Source: Mesodorylaimus sp. YZB2_4 (lineage: Eukaryota > Nematoda > Enoplea > Dorylaimida > Dorylaimidae). From it: a DNA stretch of 64,000 nucleotides. How positions within the stretch are numbered: position 1 is the stretch's first letter; each line of letters starts with the position of its first letter. Location: assembly GCA_030248295.1 (NCBI GenBank), contig JASANH010001213.1, forward strand, positions 558,001 to 622,000, read 5' to 3'. Under the pieces are notes generated by a model that saw nothing but the letters and a program-made list of their open reading frames with translations, had not been told where the DNA came from and ran no database searches. This document shows, piece by piece, positions 36,111-47,559 of this stretch. Both the position numbers and the translations under genes were made by a program.

Positions 36111-36990
36111 GACGATAAAACAGATTTTGATCGACGATGAAAGTTTTGAACGTTCGTCTTGAAGATCTTAAACATAGGCCAGGAATGCAACATGCCTTTA
36201 GTGTGCTTGCCATGGCTAGTTTCATACCTTTTTTTTGCTTGCTGTATTAGTTTATACCAAGTCATGTGCCCTCGTACGAACGTGCGAGGAAAACACACAA
36301 CCCCGGCGCACGAACGGGCGACACGCGGGCAAAAAACCCCCCGCCGGCGCCCCGCCCCCCCCCCCCGGCCGAAGACCCGGGCCCGGACTTAGTCATGGAG
36401 GGAAGATTTGTCGCAGTGCAAAGGGATATGGACAGAGTAAAGAGGCAGTGTAAAGGGGCAAGCCCAGTTGGCAGGACTCGCTAGGTGACGCTTAGTCACA
36501 AGGGGCGGGACCAGCCAGGGGTCGACTCCGCCTGACCAATCGGAAAGTTGCGGACCATAGAGCCAGGGTACGGGACTTAAAAAATTTTCTATCTTTCGGA
36601 CTTCAAAAATTTTGCTGCGCCCCGTAAAGTGCATAGGTACTCAAAAAAAGAAAGCCAGAAAAAGAAGGCATCGGTGGACCAAAAACTGTTAATGAGATGG
36701 CTCGTGAATCTTTAAGGCATGGCAAGCCGGTATGCGAACAGATGCAATCAACCCGCTCTCCACACAAAAACCAGCTTGTAGGCGGTTTTACATTTATCGC
36801 ATTCGATGACTATGACTCACCGGTTATCTCAAGTTCTGAGATGCATTTTCCCTGACACAAAAAAGAAACAATCATAAGTACCTTGCACAAATGCCTGTTG
36901 GGTTTTTTCTTTTTGATTACCGTTCTAGTTCCATGGAATTTTTCAAACTGTTTTGCCTAAAGACGGCCAGGGTCATTATATGGCGTGGTC
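36111..36990. other. Spacer with C/G-homopolymer tract
   Basis: 36300-36390 is extremely GC- and C-homopolymer-rich, unlike flanking AT-rich DNA, and may be an assembly artefact. No gene is seen. Confidence 0.4.
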
Positions 36991-37450
36991 ACGCTTAGTC
37001 AACCCACACCACAAGGCAACTAACACCACCTCCGGTCACCACCAGAGGCACCACAGATATCCTGCCAGAACTAGCATTCCAGCAAAAAAGTTTTTCGGGT
37101 TTTTGCCTATAGCCAGCCAGCAGTCAAACCTTCTAATCGTAAGCTCGGCTGTGCGGGGACCGGCACACAGCAGCGTCCCTCTGCGTGTCTCCACTTCCAC
37201 GCGAGGGCATTCTGGACCGGACTTCCTCGGACAATGGTGGGTGAGTGAACCCTGTCGGTGTTCCACAGTCGCGACTCTCCCTCGTTTGGCTTCCGTCTCT
37301 CAACTCGGAGCTCCTCTAGGGTACCGAGTGAGTCACCAACGGTCTGGCGTGCAAGGTCAGCGAGGGTTTATGGTTCGCAAACCGACCTCCGTCGCAGGGA
37401 TCGAACCCGAGACGAGTCCAGCCACTCGCTCACAAGCAATACGGAGAGAT
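36990..37450 (-). mobile_element. tRNA-derived SINE, family 2
   Basis: Minus strand: A box TGTGAGCGAGTGG (37434-37422) and a perfect B box GGGTTCGATCCC (37408-37397), followed by the family body. Other copies: 48530-48745, 49584-50074 and 52130-52500, all in this orientation. Confidence 0.7.
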
Positions 37451-38249
37451 TTCGATTCCCATCCATCCAGGGATTTCGATTAGAATACTTTCAATGGGCC
37501 TCTGCTGTCGTCGTTTCCCTTTGGTTCATACTGGAAGAGTTCAGGCGTGGACTCTGGGGCAGGTACTTGGCTTGCCTGTGGATTTGTCTGTGGGCAAGAT
37601 CGGACTGGGAGACATCGTCGTGCATTATTGTGCTTCGTAAAGGATCCTTTGGTGTTCACTGGAATTAAATGCGCCATCGACAGTGGAACTGTTCGCCAGC
37701 GTAGGCATCTTAGGACCAGGTGCATTCGACCAGCAGCCAGGGTACATAGTGTATCATTGCACAGCGCAGTTGCAGGCAACCCTTGAGGGGGGGGCGCGGC
37801 AAACACGCCTGAGGGGTTGCTGTAGGAATCAAGGTCTTAGTGATCGATACTCTGCAGGACTTGGGCAAATCAAGACCAGGCTTTGGCAATTGAAGACCTA
37901 AGATCGCTTGCTTGTAAGATCAGCCTGAACCCGCAGTCATATGAGTTTAGATGATCTGTCGCACGCTCAAACGCAGCAGATGCCTGATTTGATGCTCCCT
38001 CTTGACATAGTCATCAATAGTTTGCCTCTTCTGTGCTACATGTGTACGAGTAAAACGCTTCCTTGCGCGATAACCATAGCAAGTAGACATAAGAGTTGGC
38101 TTTTCTGAAAGCCTGTGAATTACACATAATTTCTAATACACTAATTTTTAACGAAAATTGATTTATTGAAAAAGTTTTTTTGATAATAGTTCCTTTGTAG
38201 ACAAGCAAAAAGGAACCTGATTCGTCAAAATGTTTCAACTATTATCTAC
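37451..38249. other. No supported gene
   Basis: Frames here overlap on several strands without domains. A G9 run lies near 37788. Nothing recognised. Confidence 0.35.
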
Positions 38250-39795
38250 ATACTGGCCCGCCCTCACACATTGATACTCTCCCGCTCAGCTTATACTCGT
38301 GCTTTGGCCCAGATGGCAGTGTTCCTGAGAAAATCGGGAACACTGTGGGTCTCGCGAAACGGAAAGGACTCTGATTAGGTGACTCTTATGATGCAGTATG
38401 CAGTTTGTAACCCTCGTGCCTGGAAGGCCATGGCGAGTGGGAGAGAGTAATCGATACTCTCCCCTCGCTGAAACATCAACCCGAGGGGTTGACGTCTTCC
38501 AGCCAGGGGAGTACTCTTGCGGCACATTAACATTAAAAAGGAGCAAGCAGACGCGCTGGAGGACTTGCTGTAGGATCATGGTGCTACGTGGGGAAACATA
38601 TTACAGGGAGAACGGTAGGGAGAACCTACTACGTGACACGAATCACATGCACACTCGGAATTCAAACAAACATCTGCATTGACAGCGATCAAGAGGCATC
38701 ACAATATTCCATTCTGATCTTCGTCGAACCCCATTTGGTCGTCCGCGAGTGGTTGCTCGTCGTTGTCTGCTGCCTGTGCATCATCTGCCAACACGGGCTG
38801 GTCTTCTGCAACCATGGCCTGCTCACTGAATATTATCGAGTCGTCTTCCATCAGCACGGGCACTTCTTCCTCTTCGGCGGGCACAGTTTCGGAGACTGGT
38901 TGCGGGTATTGAGTGCCAAACAGCTAAAAAGCCAAGAATGAGGGTCAGCATCGACCGCCCTCAGCCTCGGTCCTACATAGAGACCAGACTTACCTCGGTG
39001 GCCGTTTCTTCGATGCTTGGGCGCCAGTGAGCGTACATGGGTCCGATGAAGTGCACGTACAAATACTCGGCCCCTCGGAAGAATGGTAAGTAGAGCCATA
39101 AGAGAAAGATGCACTTGACGAGCCAGTACATGGGAAAGACGCCCATGATCTTGTCTGAGGCAAAGTCAACCAGCGAGATTGTGCCGAACACCGTCCAATA
39201 GGTCAGCCACTGAACATCGTCCGACGTGTCCTCGGAATCTAGGGCCACGACTGAAACACAGAGACAGTGCAGTTGCACTCCTTGTGCAGTATTCCCCGCC
39301 ATCAGCTAGAATTTCTGATCGAAAACCCTACACGTATAATGCTCATCACTTACACGAAGCGTATACGGGGTAGGCGTAACCGATTAAATTGCACAGAAGT
39401 TCTGCTCCATGGCCGAGGATCAAGTAGATTGAAACGCCCGACAAAAACGCATAGGCAATGCACTCGCGGTCGTAGCCCGTTAGACTCTCGATTATGGCCA
39501 AAGTCCAGAATAAAACGGTCCTCTCTCAAACAACGTACAGATGACAGCCAGGGAACTGACCGCAGCAAGTACAGTTACTTACTTTTGCAAGTAGGCATTC
39601 AATTCCGCCGCCAACTGCTCCTGAAGGGCCGCCATGACGACTTCTGGAATGGCGTCTGCTCGCGGAACTGAAACCCGCGCAGCAACCGCTGATGACCAAC
39701 CTTCGGCTGCGGGTATCACCACTCGACTGAGGTTGCAATGTGCAGCTGCGCCTGCATTGATTACTTTACACTTTGATGCGGGAATTTCACAATAT
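38250..39795 (-). repeat. REEP inverted duplication, left arm
   Basis: Reverse complement of about 45712-47045, covering the whole REEP gene plus 3' flank. About 170 bp (about 38400-38570) is extra in this arm and resembles SINE family 1. Confidence 0.92.
38699..39635 (-). pseudogene. REEP5/6-like (DP1/TB2/HVA22) gene, frameshifted copy
   Basis: Same four-exon structure as the intact right copy: 39635-39583, 39524-39354, 39250-38994, 38923-38699. Exon 2 is 171 nt instead of 173: two bases are missing near 39508-39515, which puts the membrane-hairpin region (GYDRECIAYAF in the intact copy) out of frame. The acceptor before exon 2 also changed from CAG to GAG. Exons 3 and 4, including the WLTYW and acidic tail regions, remain clean. 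Most likely a young pseudogene, unless rescued by a downstream start. Confidence 0.88.
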
Positions 39796-39814
39796 CTTGC
39801 AGAAGTCCATTAGT

Positions 39815-40010
39815 CTTAGAAATGACCTCAAGTTGATGGTCAGAATTCTGTCAAAACCCTGATTGACCGACCCTCGGTCAAAGTCAAGGTTAACGTCAGA
39901 AAATTTTTTGGGTCCGGTCAAGGCCAGGGTCAGGTCAGAAGGTTTTTTGAGGGGTCATTCAAGGTCAGGGTCAGGTCAGAATTTCTTGCACCCGGTCAGA
40001 GTATTCTGCC
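39815..40010 (+). repeat. AGGTCA-repeat element end (copy 1)
   Basis: Begins GAAATGACCTCAAG and contains 'aaaccctgattgaccgaccc', then tandem units of about 35 bp made of GGTCAAGGTCAGGGTCAGGTCA-type and AAATTTTTTG segments. The same end lies in reverse at 53108-52980. Related units are at 41510-41568 and 43741-43815. It contains extended nuclear-receptor half-sites (TCAAGGTCA at 39959-39967, AGGTCA at 39973-39978). Confidence 0.6.
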
Positions 40011-41509
40011 AGCAAAATAAAGTAAATTTAGTGAAATGATGGTGAAAAAATTTCCGTTCCTGTGTTTTAAAGTTTCTTTGGGGCAGTTTCACAGTTATAA
40101 ATCCTAAGGCATGTCCTAAATTCTAGGACAGTCCCAAGTCATTCACAATCAGCTTGGTGTCCCACCCAAGGACACCAAGCTGTTTTTAGGTTAATCAGGC
40201 TTCGACCATGTCCTGATACACTTTCTGGTGTCTTTATTTCCTAGCAGCGCTGCCAGGCGCAGGGCACACCCGTGATCTAGGGCAATTTTGAGCTGACCTT
40301 TCTATAGCAATTTTTAGGGCAATCTTTGAGCGTCCTGCGATTTTGGCACTTTGCCTTAGCTCTCTCGACCCGCAAAAACGGTTCTAAAATGCTGAACTAA
40401 AATTCTGTTGCCCCGTTTTAACCATTGAGGCCAAAAAGGGACAACAGAATGCCATCATCATCATTTTACTTCTTACCAAAGCAAATGCATGCGCACAGTC
40501 GCCTACTGACATGACAGATTTATGTATTCAACGAGTATTCCCAAATAATAAAACCCATGGCAAAGTTATAAACCCAATTTGGCACGTTTACAGAGCTCGT
40601 ATAATGTGGACCAGCCTACCTTAGCCAAGCCGTTCTCGTGACATAGCAAAATTATCCAGGTGCAATCGCACAGCAAACTTCTACTAGTAATGGGTGCCTG
40701 GTTACGCGTAGAGGGTGTAGTTCCCCATCAAATTTTGTGGTCTGCAAAATGTCTTAAGTCATCCTGTTTGATTGTGAAGCAAGATGAGAACTGCCTAAGG
40801 AAGCGCCCAAATCTATGGATCGGGTACCTCTGGGACAGATATTGTGACACGTCCTGCATTGTTGCCTCAGCATTTTCCCAAGGTGCTGTGCTAAACAGTG
40901 CCCTAAATTCATGCCCGTCCTAAAAATAAGATCGCATTGTGAAACTGGGTTCTGCTGATTGCGAGTCCTGTGCTATTGCAGTCATCTTACTCGCACAGTA
41001 CCCTACCACCCCAGCTGCAAAGACTACTGCGTGATAGCGTAGTGCTTGCTTTCGTATGCCCTCCATCGGTGGCAGCCACTCTCCCCATTTTTTCATATCC
41101 AAATTTGGCTTCATTGGCGCAAGATTTTCTGGCTGTGCCAGCCACTTCCAGACTGGTAGAACGCCTCGTCTCAGATTGGTGGGAAAAGAAATCGATCATG
41201 CGGAGGCAGTTGGAACAGGAATTGATGTTAAAACGAATGAGATGTATTTTTTAATTTCAATGGGTGTCAGCTTTTCTAGTTTTCCCGAAGCCATCGAAAA
41301 CAGCTTTGCATATCTTTTTGAGCTTGGTAAAAATTCAGTTTCTCGGGCTGCACGTGAAATTTCACGTAATGCCAGGAAATTGTCAGCTGTAGTGAAATTT
41401 CTTGGTAAAATTGCGAGCACAGAGAAGCTTTGTTGCTGGTGCCGATTACAAGCAAAATTTTTTGTCCGATCAATGTCAAAGTCAGAGGCAGAAAATATAC
41501 AATTCCCCG
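40011..41509. other. Interior of repeat-rich spacer
   Basis: No recognisable gene; frames at 41056-41568 and neighbours lack domains. Confidence 0.35.
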
Positions 41510-41690
41510 CAGGTCAATGGTCAGGTCAGCAAGTTTTTTGGTTCGGTCAAGGTCAGGGTCAGGTCTAACGTATATATGGTACAGGAAAACGAAATTGTTA
41601 TCGTTCGTTAACGTTATCTCAAAAAATATCGTTATCGTTAATCGTTAACGGTTTCTCAAAAGATATCGTTAAGGCCTTAAATATCGTTGT
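41510..41690 (+). repeat. AGGTCA unit followed by ATCGTTA-iterated stretch
   Basis: 41510-41568 is an AGGTCA-type unit with TCAAGGTCA at 41547-41555. Immediately after it, 41590-41690 is built from many ATCGTTA/TAACG motifs, resembling the iterated-motif termini of the hAT-like elements here. Only one such end is visible. Confidence 0.45.
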
Positions 41691-42165
41691 TTTTTCGCGG
41701 AAAAGACGCAGTGCTGCCGCTTAGTAAGCTAGGAGTCTGGCGGGAGTACTGTCGAGTTCCTCTGGACTCTGACAATGAGCACTGCAGAGAAACAGCGAGG
41801 AAGGAGCAGAGGAACAGTCAACTTGACAGTCCTCCAAGGAGGTCTGGCAGTCAACTGTATCCATTTGGTGGAACCGCCTTCGTTGGTGCCACTTGGTCGG
41901 CCACCGCCTTGTCCAGATGATGCTTCCCTGTTCAGATTGTAGCCGCACAAACTGGGTCCTGCTTCCTGGACCAAATCGCTGTCAGGATCCCCATTTGTAG
42001 ACTCTGGCCTGCCGGCTAATTTGCCCTAATGGCCTATATAACCTTGCATCATTGTCCACCATTGCACCAGCAACAACGCGGTGTATGCGGTTATTGCTGG
42101 TGCAATATATGCTTGCAGGTCAGAGAACAGGCGGTAGTTGCCTGTTTAGTCACCGCGACGACGAC

Positions 42166-42420
42166 GACGACGAAGTACTTAAGTCCTGTCTACAGCAATA
42201 ACCACTAAAGCTACGGACAAAAGAGTTGGTTTTTCTGAAAGCTTTCATAGCGGGAATTATTCTTTTAAGGAAGGAATTTTAAGATTCGCGCTAATTAATT
42301 TTTTGTGCTCGAAAAACTGAATTTTAAGGCGTACCACCAGCAGGCGGAATATTTTTGTTAGCCGTGCGGCGCGCGCTGTTTCCGTTAGCCGTAGTTACCC
42401 TTCGTTTAAATTAAGTACTG
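42166..42420 (-). repeat. Repeat also present at 57265-57500; LINE empty site
   Basis: Reverse complement of 57500-57265 over about 230 bp. At about 42160-42190 the sequence runs uninterrupted from (CGA)n through 'agtacttaagtcctgtc', which is the pre-insertion form of the site that holds the LINE at 57504-60097. Confidence 0.75.
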
Positions 42421-42608
42421 GACGAGACGAGTGTTATGTTCTGTTTAGTTTGGTCGAATTTTTTGCTTTAGTTTGGTGAATTAGTTGGCTGGTTTTTTTA
42501 TGTTTTGATTTCTCAGCCCTAAATTTTTGAAAAATTTACCTGCGATCTTTTGTACATTCTCTGTGGCAAAGAGTATTTGTTGCGGTAATTGAGACCGTTT
42601 GCCGCCAC

Positions 42609-42766
42609 AAAATATTACTGCCAGTAATATTTTCTGGTGGTAAAATTAATTAATTGGTAATATTAATTCGTAACAGTAATATTAATTAGTAAGTAATGTA
42701 AGGGTTTTCAATTGTAAGCACTCCACCGATACAAGCGGCAGTGGAGTGCTTACGATTGAAAAACCC
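42609..42766. repeat. Two hairpins at the REEP duplication axis
   Basis: A 12-bp perfect hairpin (AAAATATTACTG, 42609-42620 and 42622-42633) and a 25-bp near-perfect hairpin (42702-42726 and 42741-42766, 14-nt loop; arm starts GGGTTTTCAATTGTAAGC). The midpoint between the two REEP genes is about 42751. Confidence 0.8.
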
Positions 42767-42956
42767 CTGCCTAAAACAGCCACATTAGTTGCCTGTTTAG
42801 CCCAGCCATTCTGGGCGTATGCGCAATAGGCCACAGTGACAGAGCATAACGTGGCAACCTTCTTTGTACGAAATTCGCGTCAGCTCAGGAGGGACCAGAC
42901 GACAAATTTCTTTTATCTATTCTCAATTCCCAGCCCAAATGTAGGTGCGAAAAAGT

Positions 42957-43738
42957 ACTATTATTTCTAAAAAAATCTGTTATCAGACAACAGAAAGGTT
43001 AGCCCAACCACCCTACTCTAACCAAATGTGAGGCAAACGAGGTTGGCTGGGCTCCCTCGGCGGCGTTTTAGAAAAATTGTGATCTAACAGAATTGCTACT
43101 GTCACTAAAAAAGTGTAACAGGGCGTCCCCTACCTCAGCGTCCCCTACTTCATTCAGGCACTGGAGAGATGGCAACACAAGGGCCGATGGTCATACTAGT
43201 GCTGAAGGTTGTACGCCTAAATCTATTAGCATGCTGGCCCCACAGAAGCTGAACTTCCTGTTCTAGTGTCACTGAGTAGGTGCTACACATGCAGTATTCG
43301 TGCTGTCACGGCAGATGCAACCTTACTGCATGCAGCAAGTCCTCACTGTTCCCCAAGTAAGTTCGAGGTAACAGAAGGGGATCGTATTCAAAAACTCCAA
43401 ACTTCTGTACTTACTCCAAAATACGAATAAGTGTATTCATGTGGGTAATAGCCTTTAGTGAAAAACAATAAAATCTTGCAGAGGGTCGACCCGACGACTC
43501 CACGATGCACTAAGTACATCACAGAGACATGCGTTGTGGGTGAGTGTGGGAATACGATTGTGAGCCTCGCCCTGAAGGCAACATAAACGTAGATATATCA
43601 CGTCCTCATAAGTATAACCCACTCAAGCATGTGCCGCCGAGGGAGCCCAGCCAACCTCGTTTGCCTCGCATTTGGTTAGAGTAGGATGGCTGGGCTAAGC
43701 ATTCTGTTGTCTGAGAACAGATTTTTTAGAAATAATAT
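42957..43738. mobile_element. Foldback/MITE with about 105-bp inverted repeats
   Basis: Arms 42957-43064 and 43633-43738 are near-identical reverse complements, including 'gaggcaaacgaggttggctg'. The core of about 570 bp has no coding frame. Superfamily not determined. Confidence 0.75.
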
Positions 43739-43740
43739 GT

Positions 43741-43860
43741 TTTGAGGGGTCGGTCAAGGTCAGGGTCTGGTCAGAAATTTTTTGAAGGGTCGGTCAAGGT
43801 CAGGGTAAGGTCAGACAGTGAAAAAACCCAGGTCATTGGAACACTAAAGTCCATTATGAA
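43741..43860 (+). repeat. AGGTCA-repeat units (copy 3)
   Basis: Two tandem units with TCAAGGTCA at 43754-43762 and 43794-43802, the latter followed five bases later by AGGTCA (43808-43813). The sequence after it ('gacagtgaaaaaacccagg') matches the reverse of 53000-53025, linking it to the same family. Confidence 0.6.
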
Positions 43861-45711
43861 ACGTGCGATAAGTGTTATTATAATCGCGTGAAAAGCTTGT
43901 AACTTACATAAAATTGCAACCATGTCGTGCGCATTACTGTTTCCATTCATTTATTGGTTCACCCTAGACTACCTTAGATCTGCCTTTTGAGACTATTTTC
44001 GGAGGGTCAGCGCACTGTTTCCAAGTTTGTCAGAGGCCCATTCTACTGATGTTTCTTCATGATCTCTCTCTACCAATGAATCGACGTGCAAAATCGACTT
44101 ATCTCCGAAAAGTTATTGTCATCGATAGCAAAGTCGACACCCCCTAACTTACAGTAAAACAAAAGTATGAACTTTGGGATTGCTACATAAAGTCATGAGA
44201 GTGGGATCGATTGATATCGATATTTTTCCGCGTTATAGTTTGATCCATATAAGTCCAGGACAATGTGGAGCAGGGACAAGTTTTAAAAACCGATAGCTTT
44301 TTTATTTCTGCAGCATTTCGGTTTCGCTAGAGCTAGCCTTTGACTCTTTTGGTGGTATAGCTTTGTGGAGTGATGGTTCCATAAATACGAATACCCGATC
44401 AGCCACGACGCTCACTGACAATGAGAGAAATAGTGTTACAAATCGAAAGCCATGACAAATCGGAGTGGCCATAAGAGCGAGTAGAACATTAGGACATAAC
44501 TCTCTTGAAACAAATTTTATCCTGCTGTACATCTCTGCCCCACTGAACTAAAATCAAAAGCGCTGTGAAGGCCAGTACGTCCAGAATATTAGCAGTCATT
44601 TGGTACAATTGATAAAAAAAGCGTTTTTAATTTTTTGACTAAATGCCCATAAACAGAGCCCATGGCCTGCAAGAGCGATAACGGAGTAAATAGGAGCACG
44701 ATTCGGCAATATTGCGGACAATGTCCAAAACCAATGGGGTTGAAGACGCAATGTATAATTGAGGGACGCTATTTGATTCTTGATTATGAGAGGTCTTCAA
44801 GAAAACTTTTTGGAAGATGTAAGCTTTCAATACGACAAACGACGACGAAAGGCCGAGCTGCCCGTATAGCAAATCTGCAAAAAAGCTTTTCATTAAATGA
44901 GCCTCTCTACGTCGCGTTTTTTTCTAGACGCACAGTATGTATCGTGAGTCCTAATAAAGGTTTAACTCATACAGTAGCAACATGATGACATTGCTAAACT
45001 GGATTCAAGGCGAAGGCGAAAAAAGAGCAGACTAGAATGAGCACGCGGCAAAGCCATTTAGTCATGAGCGTCTCTTGATTATCCATCAGAAAAAACTGAT
45101 GAATCATATCTACTCTAGTGCACTGGTCATTCGCACAAGAATGAATTGCCCGCATGTCAAAAATTAGCCGGACGGGCGTGAGAAGTGTGTCTATGGAGGG
45201 TGTCCGACAATGAGTTGGCTATATGATAAGCCGCGGGTGCAGTGTGAAGCCATGGACCTACCTTCACTGTTGGGTAGAGAGAGCGTCCATTTTTATGGTT
45301 CCATGGAGGTTTTGATGTGTCCAGGCCGCGTGGCTGGTTAGTCGCTTTCCTCAAAAATGTTTTTGTCGCGTAGAATAGCCTGGAAATCTGAAAATTGAGA
45401 AACGATGTGTTATTCGGTATCTGATGCTAAAGAATAAAGCTGACACAGACGTCCTTGATGAACTCATGACCACTCATGAAGCATATCACCACGCAATGTC
45501 AGCTGTTCTTCAGGATTAAATATCGCATGACAGCTTGCAGGTCATGCACAACCATCATGCAACCAATCTGTTTTCCTAGGAAACAAGTACGTAGATCCGC
45601 AGTTTTACAAAATGAATTATGCAATCTTAATATCTGCCTAAGATGATCTGATGGAGGATGTCAGAGTGTTTACGTGCACTTTGCCGAATGGAACAAACTG
45701 TCAAGGCGACA
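43861..45711. other. No assembled gene; possible membrane/secreted exons on minus strand
   Basis: Minus-strand frames at 45354-45157, about 45151-44990 (contains MTKWLCRVLILVCSFFAF, signal-like), 44893-44639 and 44532-44302 (hydrophobic, then an acidic tail ending ETEMLQK) could be exons of one membrane protein. I could not join them convincingly and recognise no family. Confidence 0.25.
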
Positions 45712-47045
45712 AAGTGTGAAATTCCAGCAAAGTGTAAAGTAATCAATGCAGGCGCAGCTGCACATTGCAACCTCAGTCGAGTGGTGATACCCGCAGCCGA
45801 AGGTTGGTCATCAGCGGTCGCTGCGCGGGTTTCGGTTCCGCAAGCAGACGCCATTCCAGAAGTCGTCATGGCGGCCCTTCAGGAGCAGTTGGCGGCGGAA
45901 TTGAATGCCTACTTGCAAAAGTAAGTAACTGTACTTGCTGCGGTCAGTTCCCTGGCTGTCATCTGTACGTTGTTTCAGAGAGGACCGTTGCATTCCCAAG
46001 ACTTTGGCCATAATCGAGAGTCTAACGGGCTACGACCGCGAGTGCATTGCCTATGCGTTTTTGTCGGGCGTTTCAATCTACTTGATCCTCGGCCATGGAG
46101 CAGAACTTCTGTGCAATTTAATCGGTTACGCCTACCCCGTATACGCTTCGTGTAAGTGATGAGAATTATGTGTGTAGGGTTTTCGATCAGAAATTCTAGC
46201 TGATGGCGGGGAATACTGCACAAGGAGTGCAACTGCACTGTCTCTGTGTTTCAGTCGTGGCCCTAGATTCCGAGGACACGTCGGACGATGTTCAGTGGCT
46301 GACCTATTGGACGGTGTTCGGCACAATCTCGCTGGTTGACTTTGCCTCAGACAAGATCATGGGCGTCTTTCCCATCTACTGGCTCGTCAAGTGCATCTTT
46401 CTCTTATGGCTCTACTTACCATTCTTCCGAGGGGCCGAGTATTTGTACGTGCACTACATCGGACCCATGTACGCTCACTGGCGCCCAAGCATCGAAGAAA
46501 CGGCCACCGAGGTAAGTCTGTTCTCTAGGACCAAGGCGGGGGGCGGTCGATGCTGACCCTCATTCTTGGCTTTTTAGCTGTTCGGCACTCAATACCCGCA
46601 ACCAGTCTCCGAAACTGTGCCCGCCGAAGAGGAAGAAGTGCCCGTGCTGATGGAAGACGACTCGATAATATTCAGTGAGCAGGCCACGGTTGCAGAAGAC
46701 CAGCCCATGTTGGCAGACGATTCGCAGGCGGCAGACAACGACGAGCAACCACTCGCGGACGACCAGATTGGGTTCGACGAAGATCAGAATGGAATATTGT
46801 GATGCATCTTGATCGCTCTCAATGCAGATGTTTTTTTGAATTCCGAGTGCATATGTGATCCGTGTGTTCTCCCTCTCTCGAGCACCATGATCCTAGTTAG
46901 TTTTTTAGCAATTCTGCTTCATCAGAGTCCTCACTCTTCCGGGGGACTCACACTAGTCCTGATCTTCTCAGAAACACTGCATCAGGGCCCGAGTACGAGT
47001 ATAAACTGAGCGGGAGAGTATCGATTGTAGTGAGGGCGGGCCAGC
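45712..47045 (+). repeat. REEP inverted duplication, right arm
   Basis: Reverse complement of 39795-38250 minus the extra block of about 170 bp in the left arm. It ends near 'gagggcgggccag'; a LINE fragment follows. Confidence 0.92.
45868..46802 (+). CDS. REEP5/6-like ER-shaping membrane protein
   Basis: A DP1/TB2/HVA22 (REEP5-6) family protein that bends ER tubules through membrane hairpins. Exons 45868-45920, 45979-46151, 46255-46511 and 46578-46802, all GT-AG, give 708 nt and 235 residues. The start MAALQEQLAAELNAYLQ fits the family's short N-terminus; an in-frame Met at 45691 would add an unusual extension. Family landmarks: SLTGYDRECIAYAFLSG, GHGAELLCNLIGYAYPVYAS (conserved LLCNLIGF/YPAY region), DDVQWLTYW (conserved WLTYWVVY), then a second hydrophobic pair FPIYWLVKCIFLLW and FFRGAEYLY. 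The last exon is an acidic low-complexity tail. The inverted paralogue at 39635-38699 is frameshifted, so this is probably the working copy. Confidence 0.93.
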
Positions 47046-47339
47046 AGGTCGAATGGCATGGTCCGATGAAACGGGCCGCGCTCTGCCCCGGCCTCTGCTG
47101 ACTGCTCGTACCGATGGTCGCCGGTCTTATTTTCAATATAGGCAAATAGTCTCCTCCAAGTAGATGGCGATGTTACAACAGGCCTCCACTGTACCAGAAG
47201 AAGTGCTGGTTGTTCGCCCAGCTTGGGCAGAAGGTGCCGAAAAGAGATATATCGCCTCCCGCAAATCCACGCCAGCTGGTAAGCGCGCGACGGTGCGTCT
47301 TGCATTCAACTCAAAACGACTGGCCATGGTCAGATATCT

Positions 47340-47530
47340 GGAAGCTGTGCCATGCCCTCGAAGTGCCGAATAAACTCCGTCTTTCCAGTTCTACGGGCCG
47401 CCCTTACAGCTCCTTTTAACCTGCATCAATGGGGAATGAGGAAATCCAGTGAATGCTTTTCATGTGTTGCAGGATCACACACAATCGAGCATATGCTACT
47501 CACATGCTCACGTGATACGGCGGTTGGTTG
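47340..47530 (+). pseudogene. Non-LTR retrotransposon RT C-terminal fragment
   Basis: Encodes FNLHQWGMRKSSECFSCVAG and IEHMLLTCSRD, resembling the zinc-finger tail (zf-RVT) of LINE reverse transcriptases. Upstream 47160-47340 may be the preceding part out of frame. It lies just outside the REEP right arm. Confidence 0.5.
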
Positions 47531-47559
47531 CTGTAGGATGCTTGCTCAATTTTAGCAAA

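Noticed and set aside
36235..36484. Overlapping Pro/Arg/Gly-rich ORFs
   Set aside because: Produced by the C/G homopolymer tract that may itself be an artefact.
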